Of a stretch of 32,443 bases of DNA, positions 22,883-30,522 are shown piece after piece; within the stretch, counting starts at the first letter, position 1, and each line of letters opens with the position of its first letter. The notes under the pieces are model-generated. The model made no database searches. It saw nothing but the letters and a program-made list of their open reading frames with translations, and was not told the DNA's origin. Origin of the DNA: a virus; IMG/VR virus record IMGVR_UViG_3300020084_000055, positions 1 to 32,443 of that record. One strand, given 5' to 3'. The translations under genes were made by a program, and so were the position numbers.

Positions 22883-22955
22883 AGCCCCCAGACGGAATTG
22901 AACCGTCCTCTCCGCTTTACAAGAGCGGTACATCGCCACTTAATGCTTTAGAGGC
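22883..22955 (-). tRNA. tRNA-Thr (anticodon UGU)
   Basis: The minus strand from 22955 folds as a cloverleaf: acceptor GCCTCTA with TGGGGGC (two G-U pairs), D stem GCAT/ATGT, anticodon stem CCGCT/AGCGG with loop CTTGTAA (anticodon TGT), variable AGAG, and T arm GACGG-TTCAATT-CCGTC. It is 73 nt long with discriminator U and no encoded CCA. It would read ACA codons, which suit the AT-rich phage. Confidence 0.9.
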
Positions 22956-22958
22956 AAA

Positions 22959-23228
22959 TTAATCAACAGGCAACATTTCTGGATTTTCCAGTTCAAGTTC
23001 AAACATCAAAGGATGGCACTCTTCATCAATCAAATAGAAAGATGTTCGGTATAAATCCTCTGGTTCATATCTTCTTTCGTTGTTTGCTAGATGAATGATT
23101 TCCAAATCTTGCATTGCACAATCTGGAAGTTCATCAAAAGTAAAAGGAACGTTGTTTATGAAATACATTAAGACAATCATCTTGCCTTCATTGTACCAAA
23201 CATATGCAGTATCGATACGGTACTTCAT
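22959..23228 (-). CDS. Hypothetical protein between two tRNA genes (89 aa)
   Basis: The ATG at 23228 opens an 89-residue acidic protein (MKYRIDTAYVWYNEGKMIVL), beta-rich at the start, with a very acidic C-terminus (ELELENPEMLPVD). A late-like motif CTAAATA lies 22 bp upstream. The gene lies between tRNA-Leu and tRNA-Thr, ending 3 bp before the latter, so tRNA-Thr is probably transcribed with it. No family is recognised. Confidence 0.65.
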   Translation of the reverse strand: MKYRIDTAYVWYNEGKMIVLMYFINNVPFTFDELPDCAMQDLEIIHLANNERRYEPEDLYRTSFYLIDEECHPLMFELELENPEMLPVD

Positions 23229-23249
23229 ATGACATTTCCCACTTTTGAT

Positions 23250-23256
23250 TATTTAG
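23250..23256 (-). promoter_or_regulatory. Possible late promoter motif (CTAAATA)
   Basis: The minus strand reads CTAAATA between the 3' end of tRNA-Leu and the ATG at 23228, at 22 bp spacing. It would drive the 89-residue gene and tRNA-Thr. Confidence 0.45.
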
Positions 23257-23269
23257 AGGGAGTACCGCA

Positions 23270-23342
23270 TACCCGTGGTCGGATTCGAACCGACACTGGG
23301 AGGATTTTAAGTCCTCTGTCTCTGCCGTTGGACTACACGGGC
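23270..23342 (-). tRNA. tRNA with UAA anticodon (Leu), short variable loop
   Basis: The minus strand from 23342 folds as acceptor GCCCGTG with CACGGGT (first pair G-U), D stem GTC/GAC, anticodon stem GAGGA/TCCTC with loop CTTAAAA (anticodon TAA), variable CCAGT, and T arm GTCGG-TTCGAAT-CCGAC. The 73-nt length and 5-nt variable loop are class-I features, while bacterial tRNA-Leu normally has a long variable arm. The anticodon reads UUA. No CCA is encoded. Confidence 0.85.
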
Positions 23343-23344
23343 AT

Positions 23345-23368
23345 AAAAAACTCAGGGAAGACTGAGTT
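23345..23368 (-). terminator. Rho-independent terminator of a two-gene operon
   Basis: On the minus strand AACTCAG pairs with CTGAGTT around TCTTCC, followed by a T tract. It overlaps the stop codon of the gene ending at 23352, and its T tract ends 3 bp before tRNA-Leu begins. Confidence 0.8.
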
Positions 23369-23531
23369 GATCGTTTGATTCTACCACATAAGTGGGTAGA
23401 TGTAACCGACAGTATTCATTAAACGTAATCTTCATCTCTTTGTTAGTAAGACCACAGTTTACTGCTGCGGTTGGAACATTCCACTTTGCAGTGAAAAGCA
23501 TTTCCATTGATTGTCTAGTTTCAGGTCTCAT
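23352..23531 (-). CDS. Small HTH-like protein (59 aa)
   Basis: An ATG at 23531 overlaps the upstream stop as ATGA and opens a 59-residue frame (MRPETRQSMEMLFTAKWNVP and onward). The central part, VPTAAVNCGLTNKEMKITF, looks like a helix-turn-helix: helix, 'CGLT' turn, second helix. Its TGA lies inside the terminator stem, so the operon ends exactly here. I recall similar small proteins in T4-like cyanophages but no characterised function. A DNA-binding or regulatory role is plausible because it is driven by a sigma-70-type promoter. Confidence 0.65.
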   Translation of the reverse strand: MRPETRQSMEMLFTAKWNVPTAAVNCGLTNKEMKITFNEYCRLHLPTYVVESNDQLSLP

Positions 23532-23710
23532 AGAGGACTTGCATAAGAAAGAGTATCTTCATCAACAACAGAACGAACATAAGTTAGAACGTTCATAAAC
23601 TCTTCGACAGTATCACAGATGACTTCTTTACTATCACCTTCATTAGAATACAGATACACGGTTCGTCTCACTGGATCAATCACGCATCGTGACAGGTACT
23701 CATCTTGCAT
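23528..23710 (-). CDS. Small acidic hypothetical protein (60 aa)
   Basis: The ATG at 23710 follows a near-consensus sigma-70 promoter by about 20 nt of leader. The 60-residue acidic protein (MQDEYLSRCVIDPVRRTVYL; later CDTVEEFMNVLTYVRSVVDE) has a beta-hairpin-like start and a helical end. There is no membrane segment and no recognised family. It forms a two-gene operon with the HTH-like gene. Probably an early gene. Confidence 0.65.
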   Translation of the reverse strand: MQDEYLSRCVIDPVRRTVYLYSNEGDSKEVICDTVEEFMNVLTYVRSVVDEDTLSYASPL

Positions 23711-23735
23711 TAGTTCGTTTTTTGATTACCCAGGT

Positions 23736-23764
23736 ATCATAGCACCGCTTGGGCGCAGTGTCAA
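23736..23764 (-). promoter_or_regulatory. Sigma-70 promoter (TTGACA-17-TATGAT)
   Basis: On the minus strand TTGACA (23764-23759), a 17-bp spacer and TATGAT (23741-23736) match 11 of 12 consensus bases. It overlaps the stop of the oxygenase gene and drives the 60- and 59-residue genes. Confidence 0.8.
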
Positions 23765-24360
23765 TCTTCTTTGTACCAAAGTGATAAAACGTATCTTTCT
23801 CCATTTTCAACTTTTGAAACATGATGCAAATATAAGGAGTTTGAAAATATTATGAGTTTGCCTGGTTCTGGTTTAACTTCAAAATTTTCAAAACAGGTAT
23901 AACCACCTTCAAAATCATCGTTTAGATAAAGCATTGCTGCAAATACATCCTGTCCATGTACATCATTTTTATCAAAGTGAGGTTTCATGAAAGTTCCAGA
24001 AGGCCACCTTACAACACCAACATAATCTAAAATGATCTCTTTATCAAAGGATTTGCATATTTTTGTGATAGCATTTACAACTTCTGCATGTAAATCATCA
24101 TTATTAATTTCAATATTAGTTGGATCTACGTTTCCTCCCAAGTAAATCGCACCATAATTGCCATCTGGTTCTGGAACCATTGGTTCTTTGGGTAAGGATT
24201 CATTGGGATTTGAATGAGTTACTGTGGTAAGAAATGTGTCTCCACCTCTACTCTCGTCTCCGTATGGTATTTCTTCCCTGTTACTTTTTGCAAAATTGAT
24301 GAATGATTTACACAAAAAAGGATCTAAAAAATTTTCTTCAATGTAAATCAATTTTTTCAT
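23761..24360 (-). CDS. 2OG-Fe(II) oxygenase, prolyl-4-hydroxylase type
   Basis: The 199-residue protein shows KPHFDKND with His128 and Asp130, FEGGYTCFENF, EPGKLIIFSNSLYLHHV with the distal His179, and Arg189 ten residues later in GERYVLSLWY. This is the complete H-x-D...H...R set of the P4Hc family. The N-terminus LIYIEENFLDPFLCKSF is typical too. It is coupled as ATGA to the structural gene at 24357-25133 and is the last gene of the baseplate operon, so it is made late with virion proteins. Its substrate is unknown; a protein of the hub operon or the Asn-Pro-Gly-rich adhesin are candidates. Confidence 0.85.
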   Translation of the reverse strand: MKKLIYIEENFLDPFLCKSFINFAKSNREEIPYGDESRGGDTFLTTVTHSNPNESLPKEPMVPEPDGNYGAIYLGGNVDPTNIEINNDDLHAEVVNAITKICKSFDKEIILDYVGVVRWPSGTFMKPHFDKNDVHGQDVFAAMLYLNDDFEGGYTCFENFEVKPEPGKLIIFSNSLYLHHVSKVENGERYVLSLWYKED

Positions 24361-25133
24361 AGTGTTTTGGTATTCACTTTATTTGCATACTGAGGATCGT
24401 TGTAATCCTTGTCTGGATAATCACTCCATTCGTTGCCTTCATATTCAACGACCAGAGCATTCACATCCTTTCTTTCGGCATATACATGATAGAAACAGTC
24501 GATTGGCATACCGCCATTTGATTGAAGATAAATTTTTGAATCATCCCATCTCTTTACAATCACATTCTGATGGGATCCAATTGGTTGGAGTTGAACTGAG
24601 ATACTATCAGTATGCACTAAATCTTTCCAATACCAAGGAAGTTTAATTTCTGTTTTATTTTTTAGTCTACCTCTAAAATATACGCCAACCTCTGGTCCCT
24701 CAATACATGCGTAACGGAGACGATTTCCTTCACCCAAAGATGGATGAACCATATCAAAAGGTTTTGGTCTTGCATCTGCCTGGCTAAATCTATCTGCTAA
24801 TGCACCTTTATTTCCACAATCAACCTTACCATTAACAAGAACATCTCCATCGATAACAAGAACATTAATTCCAGATCTTTGGTCTCCCTCAATTTTTACA
24901 TCTCCTTTTACATAAAGAGATCTATCAGATGATGTATCACTATTTTCCATCTGACCGATCATTACAGTCGCTTTTACTTCGGAGAAACTACTATCCTTTC
25001 CAGCTAGAACAGGACTTTGTAGATAAGCTGATCCATTAATTTTCTTTTTCCCTCTACCAAAAAGATTTGGTTTTACCTCATCCTTCGCAACAAATAATTG
25101 ATTAATATATTCAGAGTCACTAAACGATGACAT
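24357..25133 (-). CDS. Virion structural protein with a C-terminal beta-domain (258 aa)
   Basis: The start has a good ribosome site (AAAGGAGAG). Residues 50-110 contain strand repeats (SLYVKGDVKIEG, NVLVIDGDVLVNGKVD) of a beta-helix type. Residues 140-235 form a domain with RYACIEGPEVGVYFRGRL, IELP-like KLPWYWKDLV, SISVQLQPIGSHQN and FYHVYAERKD, a layout I associate with phage tail/fiber proteins, without a firm family name. The tail is acidic and Tyr/Asp-rich. It sits at the end of the baseplate operon, coupled to an oxygenase gene. Probably an accessory tail or fiber-base component. Confidence 0.65.
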   Translation of the reverse strand: MSSFSDSEYINQLFVAKDEVKPNLFGRGKKKINGSAYLQSPVLAGKDSSFSEVKATVMIGQMENSDTSSDRSLYVKGDVKIEGDQRSGINVLVIDGDVLVNGKVDCGNKGALADRFSQADARPKPFDMVHPSLGEGNRLRYACIEGPEVGVYFRGRLKNKTEIKLPWYWKDLVHTDSISVQLQPIGSHQNVIVKRWDDSKIYLQSNGGMPIDCFYHVYAERKDVNALVVEYEGNEWSDYPDKDYNDPQYANKVNTKTL

Positions 25134-25147
25134 AATTATCTCTCCTT

Positions 25148-25744
25148 TTAATTTGAACCTGGTTTAGATGAACCCAATAATCTTGAATTAACTGGGATTA
25201 CTGGTGACTTTAATGTACTAGCAGAACTTAACTTTTGAAAAGATCCTGCGGTCATCTTCATAATATTTTTGGCAGTAGTATTTAGTTCTCCGTCAGAAAG
25301 TATGCTCATTGCCTCAGCGGCATTGATATTAATCTGCTTTGAATCTAATTTTATTTCTTCGTTGGATTGAAGAGTAATCCTACCAGTACTATTATCTGTT
25401 CCAGTTGCAATTAATTGAATTTCCTTTGCATTAACTTTGAAGACACCTTTTGTATGAATCTCAATATTTCCTAGATTCAAACCATTTTCACCAGCAGAAC
25501 TTATGAAAATTGCAACATCTCCTTCTGGAATGTTATCTCCACATTTAATCTGATATCGACCTCTACACCTAGAAGTGATCCATGCTTTTCTTTTTCCAGT
25601 TTGGTCAATGGTTACATATTCAAGACCACCTTGACCTTGCATCATAATCGAAGACTTTACTTGGTCTTCATGAATATGACCAAATCTTAGATTTCCATCT
25701 TTTGTTCTTACGTCTTTTGTTTCTAAATTTTCTGAACGTGCCAT
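25148..25744 (-). CDS. Beta-prism spike-like structural protein (198 aa)
   Basis: I start at the ATG at 25744 (MARSENLETKDVRTKDGNLR), which has a GAGGTAA ribosome site. A longer frame to 25801 would overlap the upstream gene. Residues 85-170 are repeats of short alternating strands (GNIEIHTKGVFKVNAKEIQL, then GRITLQSNEEIKLDSKQINI) that resemble the triangular beta-prism of gp5/VgrG-type spikes. The gp5-like protein of this operon lacks such a C-terminus, so this protein may supply the tail spike. This is inferred from repeat style and position only; a general structural protein is the alternative. Confidence 0.6.
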   Translation of the reverse strand: MARSENLETKDVRTKDGNLRFGHIHEDQVKSSIMMQGQGGLEYVTIDQTGKRKAWITSRCRGRYQIKCGDNIPEGDVAIFISSAGENGLNLGNIEIHTKGVFKVNAKEIQLIATGTDNSTGRITLQSNEEIKLDSKQININAAEAMSILSDGELNTTAKNIMKMTAGSFQKLSSASTLKSPVIPVNSRLLGSSKPGSN

Positions 25745-25749
25745 TTTAG

Positions 25750-26832
25750 TTACCTCGGTACAATATCGAAAATTTGTTTGGGTGGAATTTTTCCTACACA
25801 ATCAACAACTTCAACCACATTTGCACCCTCAGGAACAATAAATGGATCTTTTGGTCTTGGAGTTGCTTTGAAAATTGGTGTGAATGTTGCATTAAATCCT
25901 GTTGGGGAATCAGTTCTCATATCAGGAATATCATTAAAACCACATCCCACTCTCAGAACTTTTACTTCTGCAATTTGACCAAACTCATTTATTACAAGTT
26001 CAGTCTCAGTTCCATTGTTTGGTGTAATGATTAATCTATCTCCTTGCCTATATCCAAATCCTTGATCAAGAACTTCTATTTTTTCTAAACACAAATAAGT
26101 TGGATATGTTGTGGCTTTTGGTGGGTCTACTGGAACTAATGGTAAATTGATAACCTCATCTGTTTCAAGAACTCTTGGTGGACCATCGGGAGGATAATAG
26201 GTGCTACCTTTTTTAACTTGAATTGGTCTATAAGGTTGCACAACATAATAACGACCATCTTCTGTTTCAACATATCCTTCATCAGGTTCTTTCCAAACTC
26301 TTTCATTGCCACCTAAACTACCGTCAGGTGAAGCAATATATCCATCTCCTGGTGCAACAGGAACCATATCTTGAATTTGACCATTTTTAATATTAACTCT
26401 TACACTGGATCCTGCGCCCTTTCCGCATGGATCAATAAGTTCTGCATTTGGCGGAGACTTGTACCCCTTTCCACGATTGACAATATCAAATCCAATTACA
26501 GAAGATGAAATGGGACTAATGATTGCATTTGCAGCTGCTCCAAATCCACCACCACCAAAAAACTTAACCACGGGCGGTCCACATTTTACTGGTCCAGTAT
26601 TGCAATTTGATTTGGAAGGAAGTATATTTTTCTTATTTGGAAGTTTTTTAACCTCCTTAATAGTGAGTTCTTGTTCTGTACCATCACCTGTTTTAAAATA
26701 AAACAGAGTTTCATTATTACGTTCCCAAACTTTAACAGCTTGTTTAATACTCAACCCTTCTACTTTTTGACCATCCTTGTCAAAAAAAGATACTTTAATA
26801 GCAGAATCAAATGGTATACTAGTGGAAAGCAT
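25750..26832 (-). CDS. Baseplate/tail structural protein with glycine-rich turns (360 aa)
   Basis: The protein is Pro/Gly-rich and beta-like, with a repeated turn-strand pattern: FDIVNRGKGYKSPPNAELID, VAPGDGYIASPDG, VLDQGFGYRQGDRLIITPN and VGCGFNDIPDM. An SH3-like N-terminal part (VKVSFFDKDGQKVEGLSI) precedes a Lys-rich linker. No enzyme motif is present. It sits between the gp5-like gene and the spike-like gene, starting 10 bp after the former, and is probably made from the same late transcript. I know proteins with such 'GxGY' turns from cyanophage tails, without an assigned T4 counterpart. Confidence 0.65.
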   Translation of the reverse strand: MLSTSIPFDSAIKVSFFDKDGQKVEGLSIKQAVKVWERNNETLFYFKTGDGTEQELTIKEVKKLPNKKNILPSKSNCNTGPVKCGPPVVKFFGGGGFGAAANAIISPISSSVIGFDIVNRGKGYKSPPNAELIDPCGKGAGSSVRVNIKNGQIQDMVPVAPGDGYIASPDGSLGGNERVWKEPDEGYVETEDGRYYVVQPYRPIQVKKGSTYYPPDGPPRVLETDEVINLPLVPVDPPKATTYPTYLCLEKIEVLDQGFGYRQGDRLIITPNNGTETELVINEFGQIAEVKVLRVGCGFNDIPDMRTDSPTGFNATFTPIFKATPRPKDPFIVPEGANVVEVVDCVGKIPPKQIFDIVPR

Positions 26833-26841
26833 ATGTTTTAA

Positions 26842-28737
26842 TTAAAAAAGTGTAAATCCTGTTGTTTCAGAGTCTCCTGATCTAACAGCTTCTCTAAAAT
26901 TATCTGTTGTAGGAGTATCTATATTGTTTTGACTTGGAACATTATTCACTACGTTTGCCGCAGATGCAGAAGGATCTCCTGTTCCAACTGGTGCTCCTCC
27001 GTCCTGAGTTGGAGATGCCGCAGCATCTCCACCCGGAATTGCAGGTCCATCTAATGATATTTCTGTATATTTTACAGGACTTTCTTCATCATCGCAAGAG
27101 AAGAATTGTTTAATTCCCTTTACATAGTCAAGAGCATTAAACATATTTCCAAATTCTCCACCATCCAATTCAAATCCTTTTAGGGAAGATCCGATAGCAC
27201 TAACTGTATCCGCAGCACTAGATGCTTTTTGAAGAGCACTAGATGCTGAACCAAGAACCCCTCCAATAGCACCAAGAGTTCCTGTTATTGATGCAAGAGC
27301 TGAATTAATCATTGAAAAAACTTTGCTCAGAGCATCAGTAAGTTTTTTTATAACATTATTCATAATTGCAGACAAAACATTTTCTGCCGCACATAATGGA
27401 GCATTGATCATTTTATCAAGAAGACCTTTAAGCAAATCTTTCAAAAGTCCTGGCATATTTGCAGTAATTTTATTGAATACACAATTCATCAAAGCAATTC
27501 CTTCTTCTATCTTTTTATAAAATTTTGGAACCTCTGATGGAAAAAGATTTCCTGCTGCTTTTTTAGCTTGATCCGATAGTTTGGATAGAGTATAAGAGCG
27601 AACTCCTCCCATTATATTTTTTGTAAATCCAGAAATTTCACCTACAATACCATTTATTTGACTTTCAATCTTATTTGAAAATTCTTTTGCTTCTGTCGCA
27701 AGTGCAGACACTTGGTTGTGTGTCTTTTTCAGTTCTTCAACAGTATTGATTAAATTCTTAATTGAACGTTGAATTCCTGTTATATTGCTATTATTCTTTT
27801 TTGATACGTCGAGTAGAGGAATTTTTACTTTTTGATCTTTTTTTAGATCTTTGGTTGACTTTACGCCAATATGGAGTGCTTCTGTTGTTGAAAGTGGAGT
27901 AGAATTTAAAACCAGATTATCGGGGACTTTTGAAGATTTTTCTTCTGAACCATCTCTGAATGTATTATTAAATTGTTGATATCCCAGATTACAATTGGCA
28001 TTTGTTCCTGCGTCAGCACCAGGTTGTCTAGATGCCTTTACAGTAGCTGCTAATACCAGTCTTTCAACTTCTGCCTCTGGTAAACCTGCTGCCTTTGCTT
28101 TTTGTCTTGCCTTAGATGCTTCTTTGAAAACTGCTGATGAGGGTGTTTTTGATGGATCTAATAGTTTTTTAAGTTGATTTGTACTTAACTGATCAACATT
28201 TTGGGGAACTGGTTGAGTAGCGGCACTTCCAGGTCCTGTTGGTGGTGTTGGGGGATTTGTTTTTGTTGGTGTTGGTTTTCCACCTGTCGTTGCTGTTGGT
28301 GGTACAGATGTTTGTGGTTGATTGGGAGCAGATTTTCCTCTTTCTTTGGGAACATTATTATTTGAGTTGCCGACAAGACCTACAATATATCCCTCTTGAC
28401 CTGCCATCCCATCCATGAAAAATCCAAATACTATGGATCCTGCTTCAATAGACGGTGTTTGTGCTGCTCCACCATGTCCAGATCCAGCAGTGACAGGTAG
28501 GATAACCTGACAGAATGCCATCTCTTTAGGTTGAAGTTTGCTTACATCACCAGTATGCCAGTTAAAAATTCTTACTTTATATCGATGCCCCCAACCTTTA
28601 ATATCTGCAACATTAGTAAAGGTCTTTCCTTGAATATTGTCTTTCCATACTTCTTTATCCTCAACTCTTCCAATCCACCAAGGTGGATTCATGAAAAATT
28701 GAGGATTAAATGTAGTTCCAGTGGTTACATCAGACAT
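26842..28737 (-). CDS. gp5-like baseplate hub protein, OB-fold domain but no lysozyme
   Basis: I start at the ATG at 28737. Residues 15-130 match the OB-fold of T4 gp5: PPWWIGRVEDKEVW, HRYKVRIFNWHTGD, FCQVILPVTAGSGHGG, and GSIVFGFFMDGMAGQEGYIV with GLVGN after it. A Pro/Thr-rich linker follows (135-170), then Ala/Lys-rich helices, a coiled-coil-like stretch (near 320-380, with IKNLINTVEELKKTHNQ), and a Ser/Ala-rich helical end. No T4-lysozyme domain is visible, unlike T4 gp5, so peptidoglycan cutting is probably done by the neighbouring SleB/M15-type protein. It would form the central hub of the baseplate. Confidence 0.75.
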   Translation of the reverse strand: MSDVTTGTTFNPQFFMNPPWWIGRVEDKEVWKDNIQGKTFTNVADIKGWGHRYKVRIFNWHTGDVSKLQPKEMAFCQVILPVTAGSGHGGAAQTPSIEAGSIVFGFFMDGMAGQEGYIVGLVGNSNNNVPKERGKSAPNQPQTSVPPTATTGGKPTPTKTNPPTPPTGPGSAATQPVPQNVDQLSTNQLKKLLDPSKTPSSAVFKEASKARQKAKAAGLPEAEVERLVLAATVKASRQPGADAGTNANCNLGYQQFNNTFRDGSEEKSSKVPDNLVLNSTPLSTTEALHIGVKSTKDLKKDQKVKIPLLDVSKKNNSNITGIQRSIKNLINTVEELKKTHNQVSALATEAKEFSNKIESQINGIVGEISGFTKNIMGGVRSYTLSKLSDQAKKAAGNLFPSEVPKFYKKIEEGIALMNCVFNKITANMPGLLKDLLKGLLDKMINAPLCAAENVLSAIMNNVIKKLTDALSKVFSMINSALASITGTLGAIGGVLGSASSALQKASSAADTVSAIGSSLKGFELDGGEFGNMFNALDYVKGIKQFFSCDDEESPVKYTEISLDGPAIPGGDAAASPTQDGGAPVGTGDPSASAANVVNNVPSQNNIDTPTTDNFREAVRSGDSETTGFTLF

Positions 28738-28739
28738 AA

Positions 28740-28955
28740 TCAATCTTCATAAATTTTACACTCTATTGCGCCTGGGTTTTCGTTACAATAAAGTTCCAAT
28801 GGAGTTGGGTCGTGATCATCTTCTGGATGACTTGTATGATAAACTTTTAAAGAATTTAATTCACCCTCTAAGTGACGACGCCGCTGACTACTTGTATTTG
28901 AATTGTCTAGTTCGTCTTTATTATCATTAATGTGTTGTTGGATTGTTCTGTCCAT
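28740..28955 (-). CDS. Small charged hypothetical protein in the hub operon (71 aa)
   Basis: The ATG at 28955 follows a late promoter by 24 bp. The 71-residue protein is very hydrophilic, with a helical charged first half (MDRTIQQHINDNKDELDNSN, SSQRRRHLEGELNSL) and an acidic His/Pro/Cys-containing end (HPEDDHDPTPLELYCNENPG). The two Cys residues lie near the C-terminus. It separates the gp27-like and gp5-like genes and overlaps or nearly touches the latter. It might be a chaperone or small hub component, but there is no family evidence. Confidence 0.65.
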   Translation of the reverse strand: MDRTIQQHINDNKDELDNSNTSSQRRRHLEGELNSLKVYHTSHPEDDHDPTPLELYCNENPGAIECKIYED

Positions 28956-28978
28956 AGGGACACAAAATATACTTAACT

Positions 28979-28986
28979 TATTTATT
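28979..28986 (-). promoter_or_regulatory. T4-type late promoter motif (AATAAATA)
   Basis: The minus strand reads AATAAATA, 24 bp before the ATG at 28955, and overlaps the TAA stop (28985-28987) of the gp27-like gene. It would drive the gp5-to-oxygenase part of the baseplate operon. Confidence 0.6.
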
Positions 28987-30508
28987 ATCTAAATCTAAAT
29001 TGTGCTTCTGCTTCTTCTGGTGTTAAAATATCAGCATTTGTCAAATTTTCTTGATTTCTATTGCTGGTAGAGTTTGCAGCAGCTTGATCACTCAACAGTT
29101 TTCTTTCACCAGCAGCTGCTTGAATCGCATCTGCATCTGGAATTCCAGTTTGCCCACTAACTAATGATCCTGATGGTGAGGATGCTGTTTCCTTACTTGA
29201 CGATGCCATTCCGCTTGGTTTTCTTCCATAAGAATCACGAACCAATTCTAATGATGTTATTCCCTGAAATCCTGAATTGTTTGTTCCTGGGGTAACTTTA
29301 TGGCAAAGTGCTGAAATAATATAAATTCCACTCATTCTTGAGTTATTATCTGGATTTGTTTTAGAAGACTGCTCTGGAAAATCAACAAATATTGCTTGCC
29401 CTGCTTCCAAACTAAAATCAGCAGCGATTGTAATATTAACTTTGTTTGTAAAGAACTGATTATATCGTGATGATGATGTTGATAAAATTTGAGACTTTTG
29501 TACATCATACTCGTGTGAACGATCAATATCAGTCAATGCTCCTATTGCTTCATTTCCAGTAAAAAAACGAGATGGATCTTTGATAAAAAATGAATTCAAA
29601 TTTTTTCCATACTCGGTTCCTGGATACTTGATAGCAGATTCTTGCGCTCCAATGTTAAGTGGATTGCAATTGAAAGCACTTTCAAATGAATTAAACAAAT
29701 TTACAGATGAATTAAATGCTCCCATCATCAACTTATCATTCATATCAGAAGTAAAGTTTGAATCATAATTAATAATTTTGCCAGTATATCCCTTAGGAAT
29801 CTTTGATGAAGTTGTGTTATTATAAATGTATTTTTTTGTTGGAGTCTGTCCAAGTAAAGCATCTATGGATTTAAATTTATATCCCGATTTTGTTTCAAAG
29901 AAAAAATAACCAGCAGTTAAACCCAAAGCACTTGTATTCTCACGAATTGATTGAGATGCTAACCAATAGATAAACCAAAATGGTTTCTTAGTCGTACCAA
30001 TAAAGGCTCTTTGATTCTTTGTAGATTCAATATCTAATGGTTTTGTAGTTTGTAAAACTTCTTGCAATATTTTTTTAATAGAGTCGGATATTTTGCCTTC
30101 ATATTTCTTTATGACTCTAACACTTTCATTTCTAAGATTTTCTTTTGAAACTATCTCTAAAATTTCTAGATCATTTAATTTCTCAGTTAATCTTTGTCTT
30201 GAACCAACATGAATGTCTTTGAGTGTAATTTTTTGCCCAAGAGCATCTTCTAGTTCAATCTCACACTTTTCCATTCCAGTAAGTTTTATCTTTTCTGCCG
30301 CTGTTATTTTTGCACCACTACCGTCATTTGCCCCTGCTGCACGACCAGTATCTATAAATCCTGTGGTAACTCGAACAGTTGGTGACATAATATCTTCATA
30401 GTAACTCAATTCAACTACACCACCTGCAACATTTATTTCCTTTCCGCCTGCATTTGGGTAAATATTAAACTTTTTAATATCGGCTTTTGAATTAGCATCT
30501 AATGACAT
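28985..30508 (-). CDS. Baseplate hub protein, gp27-like candidate (507 aa)
   Basis: The protein is soluble with a beta-rich first half: GGVVELSYYEDIMSPTVRVT, MEKCEIELEDALGQKITLKD, and IHVGSRQRLTEKLNDLEILE. A helical stretch follows (KISDSIKKILQEVLQTTKPL) and then FWFIYWLASQSIRENTSALG. This order, a beta-barrel, then a helical insert with 'WLA' and a second beta-barrel ending in IYIISALCHKVTPG, is what I expect of gp27/VgrG-type hub proteins. It lies directly upstream of the gp5-like gene, as hub partners often do. The C-terminus is a Ser/Ala/Glu-rich tail. The gp27 call rests on layout and neighbours rather than a strong motif. Confidence 0.6.
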   Translation of the reverse strand: MSLDANSKADIKKFNIYPNAGGKEINVAGGVVELSYYEDIMSPTVRVTTGFIDTGRAAGANDGSGAKITAAEKIKLTGMEKCEIELEDALGQKITLKDIHVGSRQRLTEKLNDLEILEIVSKENLRNESVRVIKKYEGKISDSIKKILQEVLQTTKPLDIESTKNQRAFIGTTKKPFWFIYWLASQSIRENTSALGLTAGYFFFETKSGYKFKSIDALLGQTPTKKYIYNNTTSSKIPKGYTGKIINYDSNFTSDMNDKLMMGAFNSSVNLFNSFESAFNCNPLNIGAQESAIKYPGTEYGKNLNSFFIKDPSRFFTGNEAIGALTDIDRSHEYDVQKSQILSTSSSRYNQFFTNKVNITIAADFSLEAGQAIFVDFPEQSSKTNPDNNSRMSGIYIISALCHKVTPGTNNSGFQGITSLELVRDSYGRKPSGMASSSKETASSPSGSLVSGQTGIPDADAIQAAAGERKLLSDQAAANSTSNRNQENLTNADILTPEEAEAQFRFR

Positions 30509-30522
30509 TATCTTATATTATA

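Noticed and set aside
22863-22939. N-terminal extension of the 51-residue gene up to 22939
   Set aside because: The extension would run through most of the tRNA-Thr gene; an internal ATG at 22861 just after the tRNA is a better start.
25745-25801. N-terminal extension of the spike-like protein to 25801
   Set aside because: It overlaps the end of the upstream structural gene, whereas the ATG at 25744 has a clear GAGGTAA ribosome site.
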